Part shown: one piece after another, positions 25,170 to 35,789 of the stretch
Position numbering within the stretch: the first letter of the stretch is position 1
Layout of the letters: each line of letters opens with the position of its first letter
NCBI RefSeq assembly: GCF_048773025.1
Contig: NC_133562.1
Span: 22,735,001 to 22,799,000, forward strand
Direction of reading: 5' to 3'
DNA length: 64,000 nucleotides
Origin: Camelus bactrianus
Lineage: Eukaryota > Chordata > Mammalia > Artiodactyla > Camelidae
The notes under the pieces: model-generated
The model's database searches: none
What the model saw: only the letters and a program-made list of their open reading frames with translations
What the model was told of the DNA's origin: nothing
Program-made: the position numbers and the translations under genes

Positions 25170-26930
25170 CTGAAAAACAAGCCGAGAGATCTGGTCGAGC
25201 TCGGTGGTCCCAGTGTCCTCGGATCCAGCTGCTTGAGTATCCTGAATAGTGTTCCCAGTCGAAGCAAACACCTCACACAATTGTCAGCATCGATGGTGAG
25301 CTGCTCACCCGCAAGCCGAGTGATGATGACCCGGTGGAGCGGACAGCGCAGCTCGAACCCTGCTTCTTCCAGTGCCTTCCGCCTCTCGCAGGAGTTCACG
25401 GAACCGGATCTGCCTGCATCGATTTCCCGGTGAATTTTTTGGTACTTTTGAATCTCCGTCCAGAGACTGTAGAATTCCTTACGGCCCAGCTTGCCGCTCC
25501 CATCCAAGTCGACATGTCGGCCGTAACTTTGCAGGTCTCAGTGCTGAAGCCGTCGGACTCGCTCTCTTGGCGCTTTGCTGGAACTCGGCTCAGGACTGTC
25601 TGCAGCTCAAAGGCAGAAACCCCCGCATCCTCCCCCTGCCAGCTGGACAAACAGCCTCCCGCATCTGTCCGTCCATGTCGTCCTGGCCGACGTCGTTCTC
25701 TGCAAGATTGGCCTCGATTTCATTGTCCACAACTTGGTAGTCAGCTGTCCGAGGATGCAGAAGTCCCCGTCCCGGTTGGGCTCGAAGGTGGAAGGCATGA
25801 GGGCGTCCTCGCCCGGGGGCAGCTTGAAGCGGTCGCGCACCTCCCGCAGGTGGATGAAGGCGTCCAACCGCTCCCGCGCTCTGTGGGTCACGAAGAAGTT
25901 TTTGCCGGGGGGGGATGCTGGTCTGTCCAGTCAGCTCCTCCGGAACCTTGCAGATGCCGAAATCAAAGGTGCGCTGGTCCTCGCACCTTTGATTTCGCTT
26001 CCTCTGCCGCCGCCGGTGCTTCTGGATGAGGCCCACCAGGAAGGTGCAGCCGCTCTTCCCGCCCTCCTGGTGCTGGTCCTCCTCCTCCAGCTTGATCTGG
26101 TATTGAGGGTTCGTCCAGAAAGTATTCGGGTAGTTCCTGCAGCCGCCCGCGGTGGAGCCCCGCCTCCAGCTCCCATCGACGTTGGTGAGTTTCCACTTCT
26201 TGCAGGTGAGCGTGTCGGTTACAGGTCTCCAGGCAAGAACGGTGCCTCAGGAAGTGGCTGAAAGACATCCAGAACTCCCCGTCTTACTGCCGTCTGGTCA
26301 GCATCTCCCTCACATCTGGGTCCACAGTGTTCCAGTTCGGGCAGTTGTCGTTCCACGGCCCGGTCCACTCGACCTCTCCCCAGGGGTTCCGGCTGCAGAT
26401 CAGCTTCTGCAGGCCGCGACTGCTTTCACCCTCCGCGGCTCCGGTGACCGAGTACGCGTGCCCTTCACCAGCTTCTGGAACGTGATGGCCCCCGAGTGCG
26501 CAGCGCTGGTGATATCGTTGGGGCAGCCAAGGAGAGAGCCCTTGTGCAGAGCCTTCTGGATGATCCTGAACAGGCTGGGCGGGGCCTTCCTTAACTCATG
26601 CCACTCAGCGATGCCTCCGGTGAAGTCCTTGACGCCCTCGGTGGCGGCACCCACGAGGGCGCTTCGTCACACCTGTTGATCGTGGCATAGCCTTCTCCAG
26701 CAGCGCGCTCCAGAACCCACTCCCCTCTGCCAAGTGCACGAACAGCAGCTCCCCGTCCTTGGTGTCCTGTCGTCCACCACCAGCTGCGCGCACTCGCCAT
26801 GCTGCCAGAACTGGAAGGGGAAGATCCCCGCATAGTCTTCCTGGAATCTCTGGTCCAGGGGGACGACTCTAGCCAGGATTTCCTCATTCAAGGTGAGGGA
26901 GGCGATGGCCGGTGGCAGTCAGCAGTCACC
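25170..26930 (-). pseudogene. CAPN2: CAPN2 pseudogene coding remnant: protease core, C2-like domain, EF-hands
   Basis: Calpain-2 is a cytosolic Ca2+-activated cysteine protease. Minus-strand peptides match it in order: [24 protein letters not shown], then [18 protein letters not shown] and [16 protein letters not shown] (protease core), GLIQKHRRRQRK and KVPEELTGQT (C2-like domain), and DGSGKLGRKEFYSLWTEIQKYQK, RKALEEAGFEL, FRILKQLDP (EF-hand domain). Human CAPN2 has 700 residues; this begins at about residue 103. Catalytic Cys105 is kept, but Trp106 is a stop (TGA at 26,919-26,921). The His262 codon is destroyed by a 1-base loss near 26,464. The Asn286 context (RNPWGE) remains. A further frame loss follows QLDP, so the last 18 or so codons and the stop are out of frame. 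A 16-bp inverted repeat at 25,958-25,997 replaces part of the domain III sequence. Confidence 0.93.
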
Positions 26931-27043
26931 CTGGACTGTTGCCATCACCTCCTCCCCTTCCAGTGCAGGACCAGGGACCTGAGAGCCATGCTCCCTGGGT
27001 GGAGGCTGGCTCTGCAGCTCTTCTCTGCTGTGTCCCCAACAGT
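26931..27043 (-). other. Non-calpain leader of the CAPN2 retrocopy (alternative exon or retained intron?)
   Basis: Inside the target-site duplications, but upstream of the first codon that aligns to calpain-2, lie 113 nt with no similarity to residues 1-102. The switch falls at cag|GGTGACTGC. In the calpain family exon 3 is expected to start within that glycine codon. The best reading is an alternative first exon spliced to exon 3. A retained intron 2 end is possible, but the bases before the AG are not pyrimidine-rich. Confidence 0.55.
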
Positions 27044-27139
27044 AAGTTGTCATTGTTCTTAAGAGATAAATTGTGTATGTAAAACTTCAGTAGGATTACA
27101 TTAGTTCGAATGCACTAGATCTGATCACAAAGAACCACA

Positions 27140-27256
27140 AAACTGAAAATAAAAATATGTATGTATCTGTATAATTGAATTGCTTTGCTGTATACATGAA
27201 ACTAACATTGTAAGTTGACTACACTTCAATAAAAAATTAAAGTTAAAAAAAAACCA
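27140..27256 (+). repeat. L1 3' end scrap
   Basis: Plus-sense L1 3' UTR terminus: 'ttgctttgctgtatacatg', 'cattgtaagttgactacac', then AATAAA and an A-rich tail ending at about 27,256. The upstream part is too diverged to trace. Confidence 0.7.
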
Positions 27257-27259
27257 TTT

Positions 27260-27735
27260 TATTCACATGTCATGTCTAATAAGGGTGAGCAGAGAAGTGC
27301 TCTTACCATATTGTCAGGAACCCCAGCTGACTATGACCCAATTAAGATGGAAGATTTCATATGTGGCTTTCACAATACCACTTGTAGTGAGAGTGGAAAT
27401 GAAAACTGAAGTTGATCCCCAGCAAATGCATTTTTTTTCCATTCAGAAGTGACAAGTGTCATTTCTACTCACATTTTATTTATTTCATTGGCCAAGGCAA
27501 GTCAGGAATATGCCTAACTTCAATTCTATCATGGTCCCAACGGAAGAGACTGGAATATTTCTGCACATCCATAATAGGTAAAATTAGAATGTGCAAGTCA
27601 AATATGAGAACTAACAAGTGTTCAACAGAAGTGCTTGAAATGAACAAACAAAATATGTACATAGCAATTGCATATGCACTGGCAACATACAGTTAGAAAT
27701 GTCATTGAAAGCCTCATTTAATAATGTGTAAGTTA
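27260..27735. other. Unassigned sequence, possible ancient repeat
   Basis: The phrase 'atttatttcattggccaaggcaagtcaggaatatgcc' near 27,476-27,512 resembles a mammalian-wide interspersed repeat, but I cannot name it. No gene is supported. Confidence 0.3.
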
Positions 27736-27739
27736 TTTA

Positions 27740-28220
27740 AAGTTCCAGAAATAAATCTAACCAAAGATACAAAACTGGAATGGACAAAAATTAGAACATC
27801 TTATGAAAATCTTATGGAATCTTTAAATAAATAGAGAGGTATACTATACTACCAGAAGTCTATAGATCTGTGGGTTTAGTGTTGTATAAGTTCATCTAAA
27901 TTGGCCCTTGTATTTGCTTGTTTTCATAAAATCTAACAAATTAATTTCTAAAATGTATAAGAAGGAGCAAAGAATAAAGAAACACTGAGAAAATCAGCCA
28001 GGTAGTATGAACTGTCTTATCAAATAAGATAAAGTGTTAACAGAACATGAGATTAGCATTTAGATTAGAGCTATGGAATAAAAGCAAAAAAAAAAAATCT
28101 ATACATATATAAAAACTTTATTTATAAGGTTTCTGAACTGGTATTGGAGATCATTGAAAACAGTTTGAATCTTCTCATAAGTAATGCTTAAAATTATCCA
28201 TTTAATAAAGAAATTAAAAT
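27740..28220 (+). repeat. Old L1 ORF2 fragment
   Basis: Plus-sense match to late L1 ORF2: 'agaaataaatctaaccaaag' at about 27,747 and further order through 28,080. It is probably the continuation of the L1 that received the CAPN2 retrocopy. Confidence 0.5.
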
Positions 28221-28224
28221 TTGA

Positions 28225-30195
28225 TTCATACCTTATACTATACACTCCTGTCCATACCAGGGCCTCTCATTACAAGCCTCACCAGCCTTTTTCATTCATC
28301 CTCTCTTCTTCAACACTCCCTTCTTCCAGTTCCTAGAATCTTAATTATTTTGAGGGACAGATTAGCCTTTCTTCTGGAGCTGACAGATCAAGAGTTTTTA
28401 CAATTCTACTGCCTCCACTACTAGTTTAAAATTCTACTTGGAAAAAAAAATCATCTTTGTTCTTCTCTGGACCTGCTGTGGCATCATTCTGAGAGGTAGG
28501 AGATAGAAAATCATTTAGTAGTCTATGCCTACAGTTTTGAGTAAGCTGCAATATTAAAAAATATTAAAAATCCTAGGAATGAAAACACGTTGGCTGTTAT
28601 ATACCCTCAAGAAACTGAAGACAGAAGCACATTTTGAAAACTATTGTAATTTCCCATTTGTGAGGCATGATGTTCTTGCCTCAGAGTGGAGACAGTGGAA
28701 ACAGGCAAGAACATACACAGTCAAGCAATATTGTAGGGCGAAGATTGCATCAATGTAATGTAGGTGATAGAGGGAGATGGGAAAATCACCAAAATTTTGA
28801 ATATTGGTTGCTGGTAGCCTCATCCCAATAGTGATGAAAATGGGATCATGAGTGCTCACAATAGGAAGTTGAGTGATGAAGGTGATGCTAAGTGTTAGAG
28901 AGCAGTATTAAATGCAAACAGGGATACCCAGCAAAACTTTACCAAGGTAGGGGTGAAACTCGGTATTGAAGTTTGGATTCAAGATAGAAATCCATGAAGC
29001 AGTGATTTACTCCATGGACACTCCCAGAACTGATCAGTATTTACTCAGTATGTTTAGTAAATACTGATCAATTTTGGGAATACTCATAGACCAAGACTAC
29101 TGGTTGAATTGTTAAACTAAACAATCTTGTCTTTTTGTGAAATCTTTTCTAACAGTGAAGGTTATTCACACAGACTAAATCTGTATTCCTTTTTTTTTTT
29201 TTGCTTTTTTAAGAATCGAAAGGAAAATGCAGCTTGGTTGAAACTGCCTCAAAGGTTATATCAGACTTGGCATTGAGACTTTTTTTTTCAAATTCACTGT
29301 GGAAGTCTGAAGAAAATGATGGTTGTGATGAATAGTACTTATGGCATGTTAATATTATGATTATTAATAAAGAATGAGACCTACCTCTTTATTTATTAGA
29401 ATTCTGCCGACTCCCACCTTTGAATAACTTACGTTAGTGCTTAAAGAAAACCTAAACGATAGACCTTTCCTCTGTTAAGACTGCACAAAAATCATGGAAG
29501 CATAGTGAGAGTCAGTTTCCTGGAGGAGTTGTCTTGGAGAATATTATTGTGAAGCAGGACCACAGGGCAGGGAGTTGGCAAATGCAGTAAGAAAAAAAAT
29601 TATGAAAGCCCCTCTAAGGGACTTAGATATGGGTCTAGTTTTGAATTGTTCCATTATACACACAGATTTGTGCTTATGTGAGCTTAAATCATAAGTGGGA
29701 AAATTATTTAAATTGAGCTACTTAGAAATACCTCCCACAAAATCCAAAGTAAACCGTGTGGTGCGTTACATTTTTCAGGACACTTTATATTAGGAAATGT
29801 ATTTTACGTTTATGATAGTTATCAAGCACTTATGTTCTACGGATAAAGCCCTATAGCATTAATGCTGGGTCTACTTTGCACAGCTGTGATGGTTTGCTCT
29901 CTTAACACAGCATAAGTACTTTTTGACCTTATGAAACTGATCTTATTTCTTGGTGGCTGGTTCAAAATATCAGGGCTGTATTCAAGGTATTGTTGGAGAA
30001 TAATAAAATATAATAATAAAACCAATAATAATAACAATAATAATAATGTGTACTGTCTTCATATTTTATTTTGCTTTTCCTGGCTTCAATACCTAAGCAT
30101 TCCTTTAGCTAGTTCTCAGTTAATTTAAAAGCCTGTGGCAGAGTATGAATGTGCCCTCCACAAAACCTCCAGCAGTGCAGATGGTCCCACCTCTG
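28225..30195. other. Unassigned sequence with a strong hairpin and an AAT repeat
   Basis: No gene supported. It contains the perfect inverted repeat at 29,031-29,070, listed separately, and an AAT/ATA microsatellite at about 30,000-30,047. Confidence 0.4.
29031..29070. repeat. Perfect 15-bp inverted repeat with 10-nt loop
   Basis: TGATCAGTATTTACT at 29,031-29,045 is the exact reverse complement of 29,056-29,070. Outside the arms, CCCAGAAC and ATTTTGGG pair at 6 of 8 positions, extending the foldback to about 25 bp per side with mismatches. It could be a small transposon core, a mutational palindrome or a transcribed hairpin. Confidence 0.85.
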
Positions 30196-30201
30196 CACTC
30201 A

Positions 30202-30620
30202 TGTTACCGAGTCCAAACTCGTTCTGCATGCTGCACAACAGGCCAATAAATCAGGAGACGAGGTGTTGGAGGAATGAATAGCGACTTTATTTGGAAAGCC
30301 AGCAGACCAAGAGGACAGCAGACTAATGTCTTGGAGAACCATCCTGCTCCAGTCTGAATACAGGCTCCTTTTATACAAAAAAAAAAAACAAAGGAGCGGG
30401 TGCGGTTGGTTGTTGCAAACTTCTTGCTGCAGGCATTCTTTGTTCTTGCAGCCGTCCATGTGGGTCAGGCCATTGTGTCCCTATAAACCTCCAACAAAAC
30501 AAAGGTTATTCTCTATTTTGCAACTTGCCATCTCTACATCAGTGCAGAAGTGCTGACATCCTTAAAGGTCAGAACCCAGAGAATAGGCTCTCCTGTCTAT
30601 TTCAGGCTAAAGGCAACATT
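30202..30620 (-). repeat. Solo LTR of an endogenous retrovirus (fossil)
   Basis: In minus sense a TATAAAAGG box (near 30,375), an AATAAA signal (near 30,290) and a U5-like end finishing '..actcggtaaca' at 30,202 lie in LTR order and spacing. The 'ggtctgctggctttccaaat' stretch matches an LTR type I recall from mammals (probably a gammaretrovirus-like ERV1). The 5' edge (right end here) is uncertain and no retroviral genes are attached. Moderate age. Confidence 0.6.
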
Positions 30621-30624
30621 GTTT

Positions 30625-33535
30625 CCCAAAAGGTGCATAGCTGGCAAGACTGAGCCTAGAAAACAGAGCACAGTGGTTAAAACTGAAGAAACAGATCCAA
30701 TATAGAGTCAGATTTATTCTCTTCTAGTAAACTCAGAAGCAGATCAATTCTGTGAAACGGCTGTGGGCTGGAAGTCTCCGAGTGGGTTCTGCCCTCTGGC
30801 ATGCAAATAAGAAGAGTGCATCTGATTTGAATTTCCAGTGCTTAAAAGAACTAATTCTAAGGTAAAAAGCTTTTCAGCTGCAAAAGTGTTCAAAATTTTG
30901 CTCTCTGCAGCCAAAATGTTTTGGTGAAGTTGTGTGCGACCTGGAATGATATGTTTGCTACATATTGCCTGGAAAACTGTGGCTACATGTGCGTGGATGT
31001 AGAGGATACAGAAATTGGAGAACGAAGAGGCAGTGGTACCTCGGATGTGGTCTACAAGCGCCATTCGATCTCTATAAAGAAATCCTATAAGATGTGGGGT
31101 TGGAATTTTAGTCAGTTTTCCTCCAGTTGCCCATATACCAGAATTCAAGAAGATTCTAGCATCCTATACATTAAATAGCAACCAGCTTTTACCTTACCAT
31201 ATTGTAAAGCAGTCCAGTATATTCCCCTGCCCTCGATCCCAAACACAAAGAACCAAATTACTGTAAGGCACAGAGTTCAATTCCCTTTTGTGGGCATAGG
31301 AATCTTGCTGTAAAAGCAAACTGAAAGTCAATGACCCCATGATAACCTCAAGGGCTTGTTAGAGGAAAAGATGTCCTAACCCACAATCCATGGATACATG
31401 ACAGAGGTGGAGTCTCCACACCACACACCAGGGACTGAATCACCTGTTTGGATATTACTTTTAAATTAGTGACTAATTATACTGTAATTCAACAGAGATT
31501 GCTTTTAGAATTATTTCTTCTCTGTATAAGCCAGTTACCATTCCACCCTATACATCAAGCAATGAACAAGATGAAATGAGATGGTCCTAAGCATGGAACC
31601 AACAGCCACTCCTAATCAATTACCTCCTATGCTTATTTTTGACACTCTTAATATGACTTGGTTTTTTGTTATTCAGTTATTATGTGTTTGTGGAAGGGAG
31701 GATTCTTTGGGACCAAAGGATGCAGGATAATGTGAAGCTCTTATAGACTATGATTGAAGAAGACCTTGTATAATAAACAGTTAAGAAATTAAAAACAGCA
31801 AAACAAATTTTTATTTTCATATCTAAAAGAGAACCATATTCTGCTGACAGAGCTTATTAAACTTCATTTAGGAGTCAACAATGTAGTTACAATGTTTATC
31901 TATCATTTGTAATGAGAAAACCGTAACTTCTGTCCCTAATTACAATAATGGTGCTTTTTATTCAAAAACCAAAAACAGATTTTTGTTTTTAAAATGCCTT
32001 AATTTTAATGCTTTTTTTAAATTAAAAATTCATTGAGATATGAGCTACTGTGTCAAGATTCTGGGTAGAAAAGCAATCAGGATTTAGATAAACAGATGCG
32101 CACAAGTGCATGATTATTACAGTGAGCAGAAAACATTTTGCTAAAGCCTGTACTCTCATCTCATTTATGTGCTATATTTCAAATATGCATTGAAAAGATT
32201 TAAATAAGAGGTGAAAAATCCATTAGCCATTTAAGATAAAAGCAAATTAAGTAACTATTGTCCAGGAAATGGTCCTTACACGTGAATCTAATAAAGTTAC
32301 CAAGGAAATGCCACTAGGAAAGTAATCACTTATCCTGATTCAAACAAAAATTTGCTTGGCCAGAAAGCAAAGCTCTCATACTCTTTTGAATGAACAAACT
32401 CGTTTTAAAAAGATATTGCATGAAATTCCAATGGGTTTTTAAGCAAGAATCGTCTTAGTCATGTCTTTAACATTTGGGGCAGATTTTCTCACTGGCAACT
32501 GTGAAGTTCAGTAGGAAATAACTTTATCTTCCTTTTAGGTCAAAAGTAGGATCCCTGCCTAAACATACTCTGAGCAATTATTAGGCCAGTAAGTCAGTTC
32601 TTAAGATCATAAGTCCAGCTCATAAATGTTTTCTGATTATTTAAAATTTGTTATAAGTATATTAATTTAGATTCCTAGCAGAACATTCAATCCTGAGATA
32701 ATGTATTCATAAATAGATTTTATTTTCAAATACTAAACATTTCTACCAAGATTTAAAGCTAAATGTATATATTAAAATTAGGTGTATTCCCTCTATTTTA
32801 TGATTAGTGAATTTCCCTGGCTAGCTATGTTTGGAACGAACTGTTGGAATGCTGACCTCATGGCTGTGCCTCTTCAGATGAAAATGAGAGACTCCTGAAA
32901 AATTAGCAATGCTCCGATGAATAAAATTTGTCCTTGACAAGTGTACTTCTCGGTGCTTACTGTGGGAATGTAGGAGTTACTAGAAAATGGAGGTGTCCTA
33001 GTGCAATTTCCAAATTGGCTCACAGCAGGCAAGAATAATGACTATACAAGAGTGAAGTAAAGCAAGAATTCTTAATCTTTGCCTCAGGTCCTCTTGTGAA
33101 CCCTTAAAAGTTGTGTACAAAATTGTGTGTGTGTGAGAGAGAGAGTTCACAGCTTCCATTAGTTTTGCAAAGGGAAATATGACCACCCTCACCATCACAT
33201 ATCTCTGAATTGGGTGCAGACCATTGGCTAAAAAGTGAACATTCCCCTTTTGATATTATGGGGACAGCATGGCTGGAGTCAGAAAGAACTCATTTTCACC
33301 CCTGGCTCTACTATTTGTTAGTTCTAGGACACTAAGCTAATCACTTGAGCTCAGGGTCCCCAGGGCAGGGCCTGCTGGCACCTAGGGTGTCCTTGTGAGT
33401 AGTACAAAAAGGAGCATTTTCCTCCCCCGGGTTGAGGCAAGCCCACGTCAAGCACAGAATGGAATTCAGCTCCATGTGGCTCTGTGACTTTGTGTAGGAT
33501 ACAACCCACATGGTCATTATTCATAACTTGAGAAT
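30625..33535. other. Unassigned sequence
   Basis: No gene or repeat recognised. Two opposite-strand open frames overlap at 30,744-31,148 (-, 134 codons) and 30,921-31,178 (+, 85 codons). They match no family I know and show no splice context. They may be chance, or part of an unrecognised repeat next to the LTR. Confidence 0.35.
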
Positions 33536-33539
33536 AATT

Positions 33540-33700
33540 TATTTTAAACACATTTATTGAGTGTTGAGTTCGGTCTCAAGCATTGAGGTGGCAGATGCTG
33601 ACAAATCAGACAAAAACCCTTGCTCTCTTGAGGCTTATATTCTGGGAAGTGGTAGTCAATTAGCGGGTGGGCTGCTAGATAGGTAAAGGTTAACACTGAA
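33540..33700 (-). repeat. L2 LINE 3' end (antisense)
   Basis: The plus strand reads 'acatttattgagtgttgag', then 'caaatcagacaaaaaccc', then 'cttgaggcttatattctgg'. This is the reverse complement of the L2 3' end ('gaatgtaagctccatgagg..gcaataaatatttg' region). Ancient and diverged. Confidence 0.6.
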
Positions 33701-33704
33701 AGAA

Positions 33705-35775
33705 TGTCCTGAAAAATTAAAGACAGCGAGAGAGAGAAACTATGTAATTGATTAACATTTTCTTTGACTTACAATAGGGACTTAGAGATGAGGTTTTATA
33801 TTTTCAAATCAAAATATGGACCATTATTGGAGAAAAGTGTTTCAATATTAAGAAATTCAAAGTGTTCTCATATGCTGCTACATTGCAAGTAGTTTTCAAA
33901 TCATTAAAAGGACACACCACTTTAAATTGTAGCCCACAGACAATTCAAAATGACAGGCTTTACCCTTCTTGCTTACTTCAAAGTCCCGAAGAAAAGATCT
34001 GAGGTTCTGGAGTTAGCTAGTCCCACCGCAGAAAACAGGATTTTGTACCTGCGTTCAGAAAGGAGGAGAGGACTTCCTCAGTCTTCCTCCAGCACATCCA
34101 GGCTGGTAGACGAAGGTGTAATGTCTTCTGGGATGAGGCATCCCTGTGACCAACTGTTTGTCTTCCTGGTAAGGGAAGGAGGTGCTTAATTGAACTGTTG
34201 ATCATTTCTAGAAGAGAAGAGAAAAAAGAGAAATGGATGAGAGAAAGAACTTGTTCACTTTGCCCTGAAAACTATAATTTTTCTTTTTAAGACTATGAAA
34301 TTCTATCCCTATTTTATGAAACACATTTCCCTGCTAGTAGCTTTACAGGCAGAGGTGACTATTCATTTCTTATTTTTCACAACAAGAAAGTGGGTAAGAC
34401 AGTCATTACTTTTATCCATTTCTTCTGGAAGCTCTGCAAAAAGAAACCCTCCCTGGAGACTCATATTGGGTTAATTAAGCCACATATTCTGCTATATCGC
34501 TGAAGCACAGTTGGAAAAGAAGAAAAAAACAGATCTGTCCCATTAGAGTGATGGCTTCCATCTTGGAGCCCTAAGTGTAATGGGAGCCCTTTCTGGGAAG
34601 GAAGGAGGCACAACTGTACCATTCTGGTTCCTTTACGGTAGAGACATTTTGTTCACAAAATGGGTCTTCGTAACTGTCTCCATTCTCTGTCCAAATTCCA
34701 GAGCAACAATAAAATTATGATTATAGATATGCATGGGTTAAACTGCTGATCGTCTGACTTCCCAGCACAGTTGACTGTGTATTTTCCCTGCATAGTGACT
34801 CCCCACCTCCATCTACCATTGCAAATGTATCCTTTTATAAATGCAGAAATTTCTGTTTATATATTTAAATTTATTATTATTTGAGACTGTTTTTAAAACC
34901 TCTTAAAATCTGGCTGCCCCAAGCTACTCTCTGTGTGTTTATTCAATTAAAGGAAACATTTACTGATCACCTATTATGTGCAAGACACTGTGGAAGACAG
35001 ATGAATAAACATGACCTCTGAGCCAGAAAACGTTACAACCTTCTCTTTTTGTCCAAAGTTTTAGAATTTTACCAAAATTATAATTGCCTATTGTCCAGAA
35101 GAGGTGAAGCAGAGTCTGATACTAGACTTGTGAAAACATAAGATCATATGGTAACATTTTTCAGAAAGCATCTTGTTATATTTTTATAAATCAGCAAAGT
35201 ACAGTAGGTGAATATTTAGACAAACTCTGTACTATGGCATGTCTACTATTTGGACACAGTGGACCATCTAAACTTCTCTTGGGAGTCATAACTTTCCAAC
35301 CAGATGTGTGAAGCAATATACAAAGTTAAAGATTCTGTGCGCTCTTAGTTTATTTGGAAGCTATAAATGTTTGACTTTCTAAATAAAGACATGCTTATTT
35401 ACTCTAAAATACATACTGAATTTTTATAGTCTGTTAGGAACCATTCTGGGAGCTATAGATACAAAGATGCCAAGCTTTATGAAATTTTCATAGTGCATGT
35501 ACTGAGAGCCTTTTTTTCTGAGGTTAAGTTCAAATATAGAAAAATAATTTTGAATAAACAGGTAGTAGACTTTCTATCAAAAACCGCTTTGAAATGGCCC
35601 TAATTTATCTTCAAAATCCTATTTCCAAAAACTAGTATTTACACATCTCATGTTTCACTCAGATGCAACCACTCTCCATTCTCTGCCCTTGCCATATGGC
35701 CCCACCTTCTAATTTTGTATTTTCTTTCCCTCTTCAGGATGTATAACTCTGTATTCATCCATCCATCAAAAGCCT
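33705..35775. other. Mostly unassigned sequence
   Basis: The stretch 34,940-35,030 ('tactgatcacctattatgtgcaagacactg') looks like an antisense L2 or MIR end. The frame at 33,950-34,189 (+) is 79 codons and is followed by a GTAAGG donor-like site at about 34,169. It has no clear acceptor and I do not recognise the peptide. No gene is claimed. Confidence 0.35.
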
Positions 35776-35789
35776 GTCGTATTCCCACT

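Larger units (their letters stand above)
24319..27043 (-). pseudogene. CAPN2: Processed pseudogene of calpain-2, whole insertion
   Basis: A reverse-transcribed CAPN2 mRNA lies on the minus strand. In gene order it holds 113 nt of upstream sequence (27,043-26,931), the coding region from the codon for Gly103 (26,930) to the lost stop near 25,170, a 3' UTR of about 830 nt, and a decayed poly(A) tail (a CAAA-type run at 24,319-24,338). The coding exons run together without introns. The insertion is flanked by ACGTTGTCATTATTCT (24,303-24,318) and AAGTTGTCATTGTTCT (27,044-27,059), 14 of 16 identical. In minus sense the site reads TT/AAGA, close to the L1 endonuclease preference. It is GC- and CpG-rich against AT-rich surroundings. 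Parent identity is certain from long peptide matches. No expression is implied. Confidence 0.93.

Noticed and set aside
25334-26261. Plus-strand frames of 231 and 228 codons
   Set aside because: Antisense shadows of the GC-rich calpain coding sequence. The minus strand gives the recognisable protein.
33950-34189. 79-codon frame with dibasic sites and a following GTAAGG, considered as a prohormone exon
   Set aside because: No signal peptide, no convincing acceptor, no recognisable peptide and only one strand-local cue. Chance is more likely.
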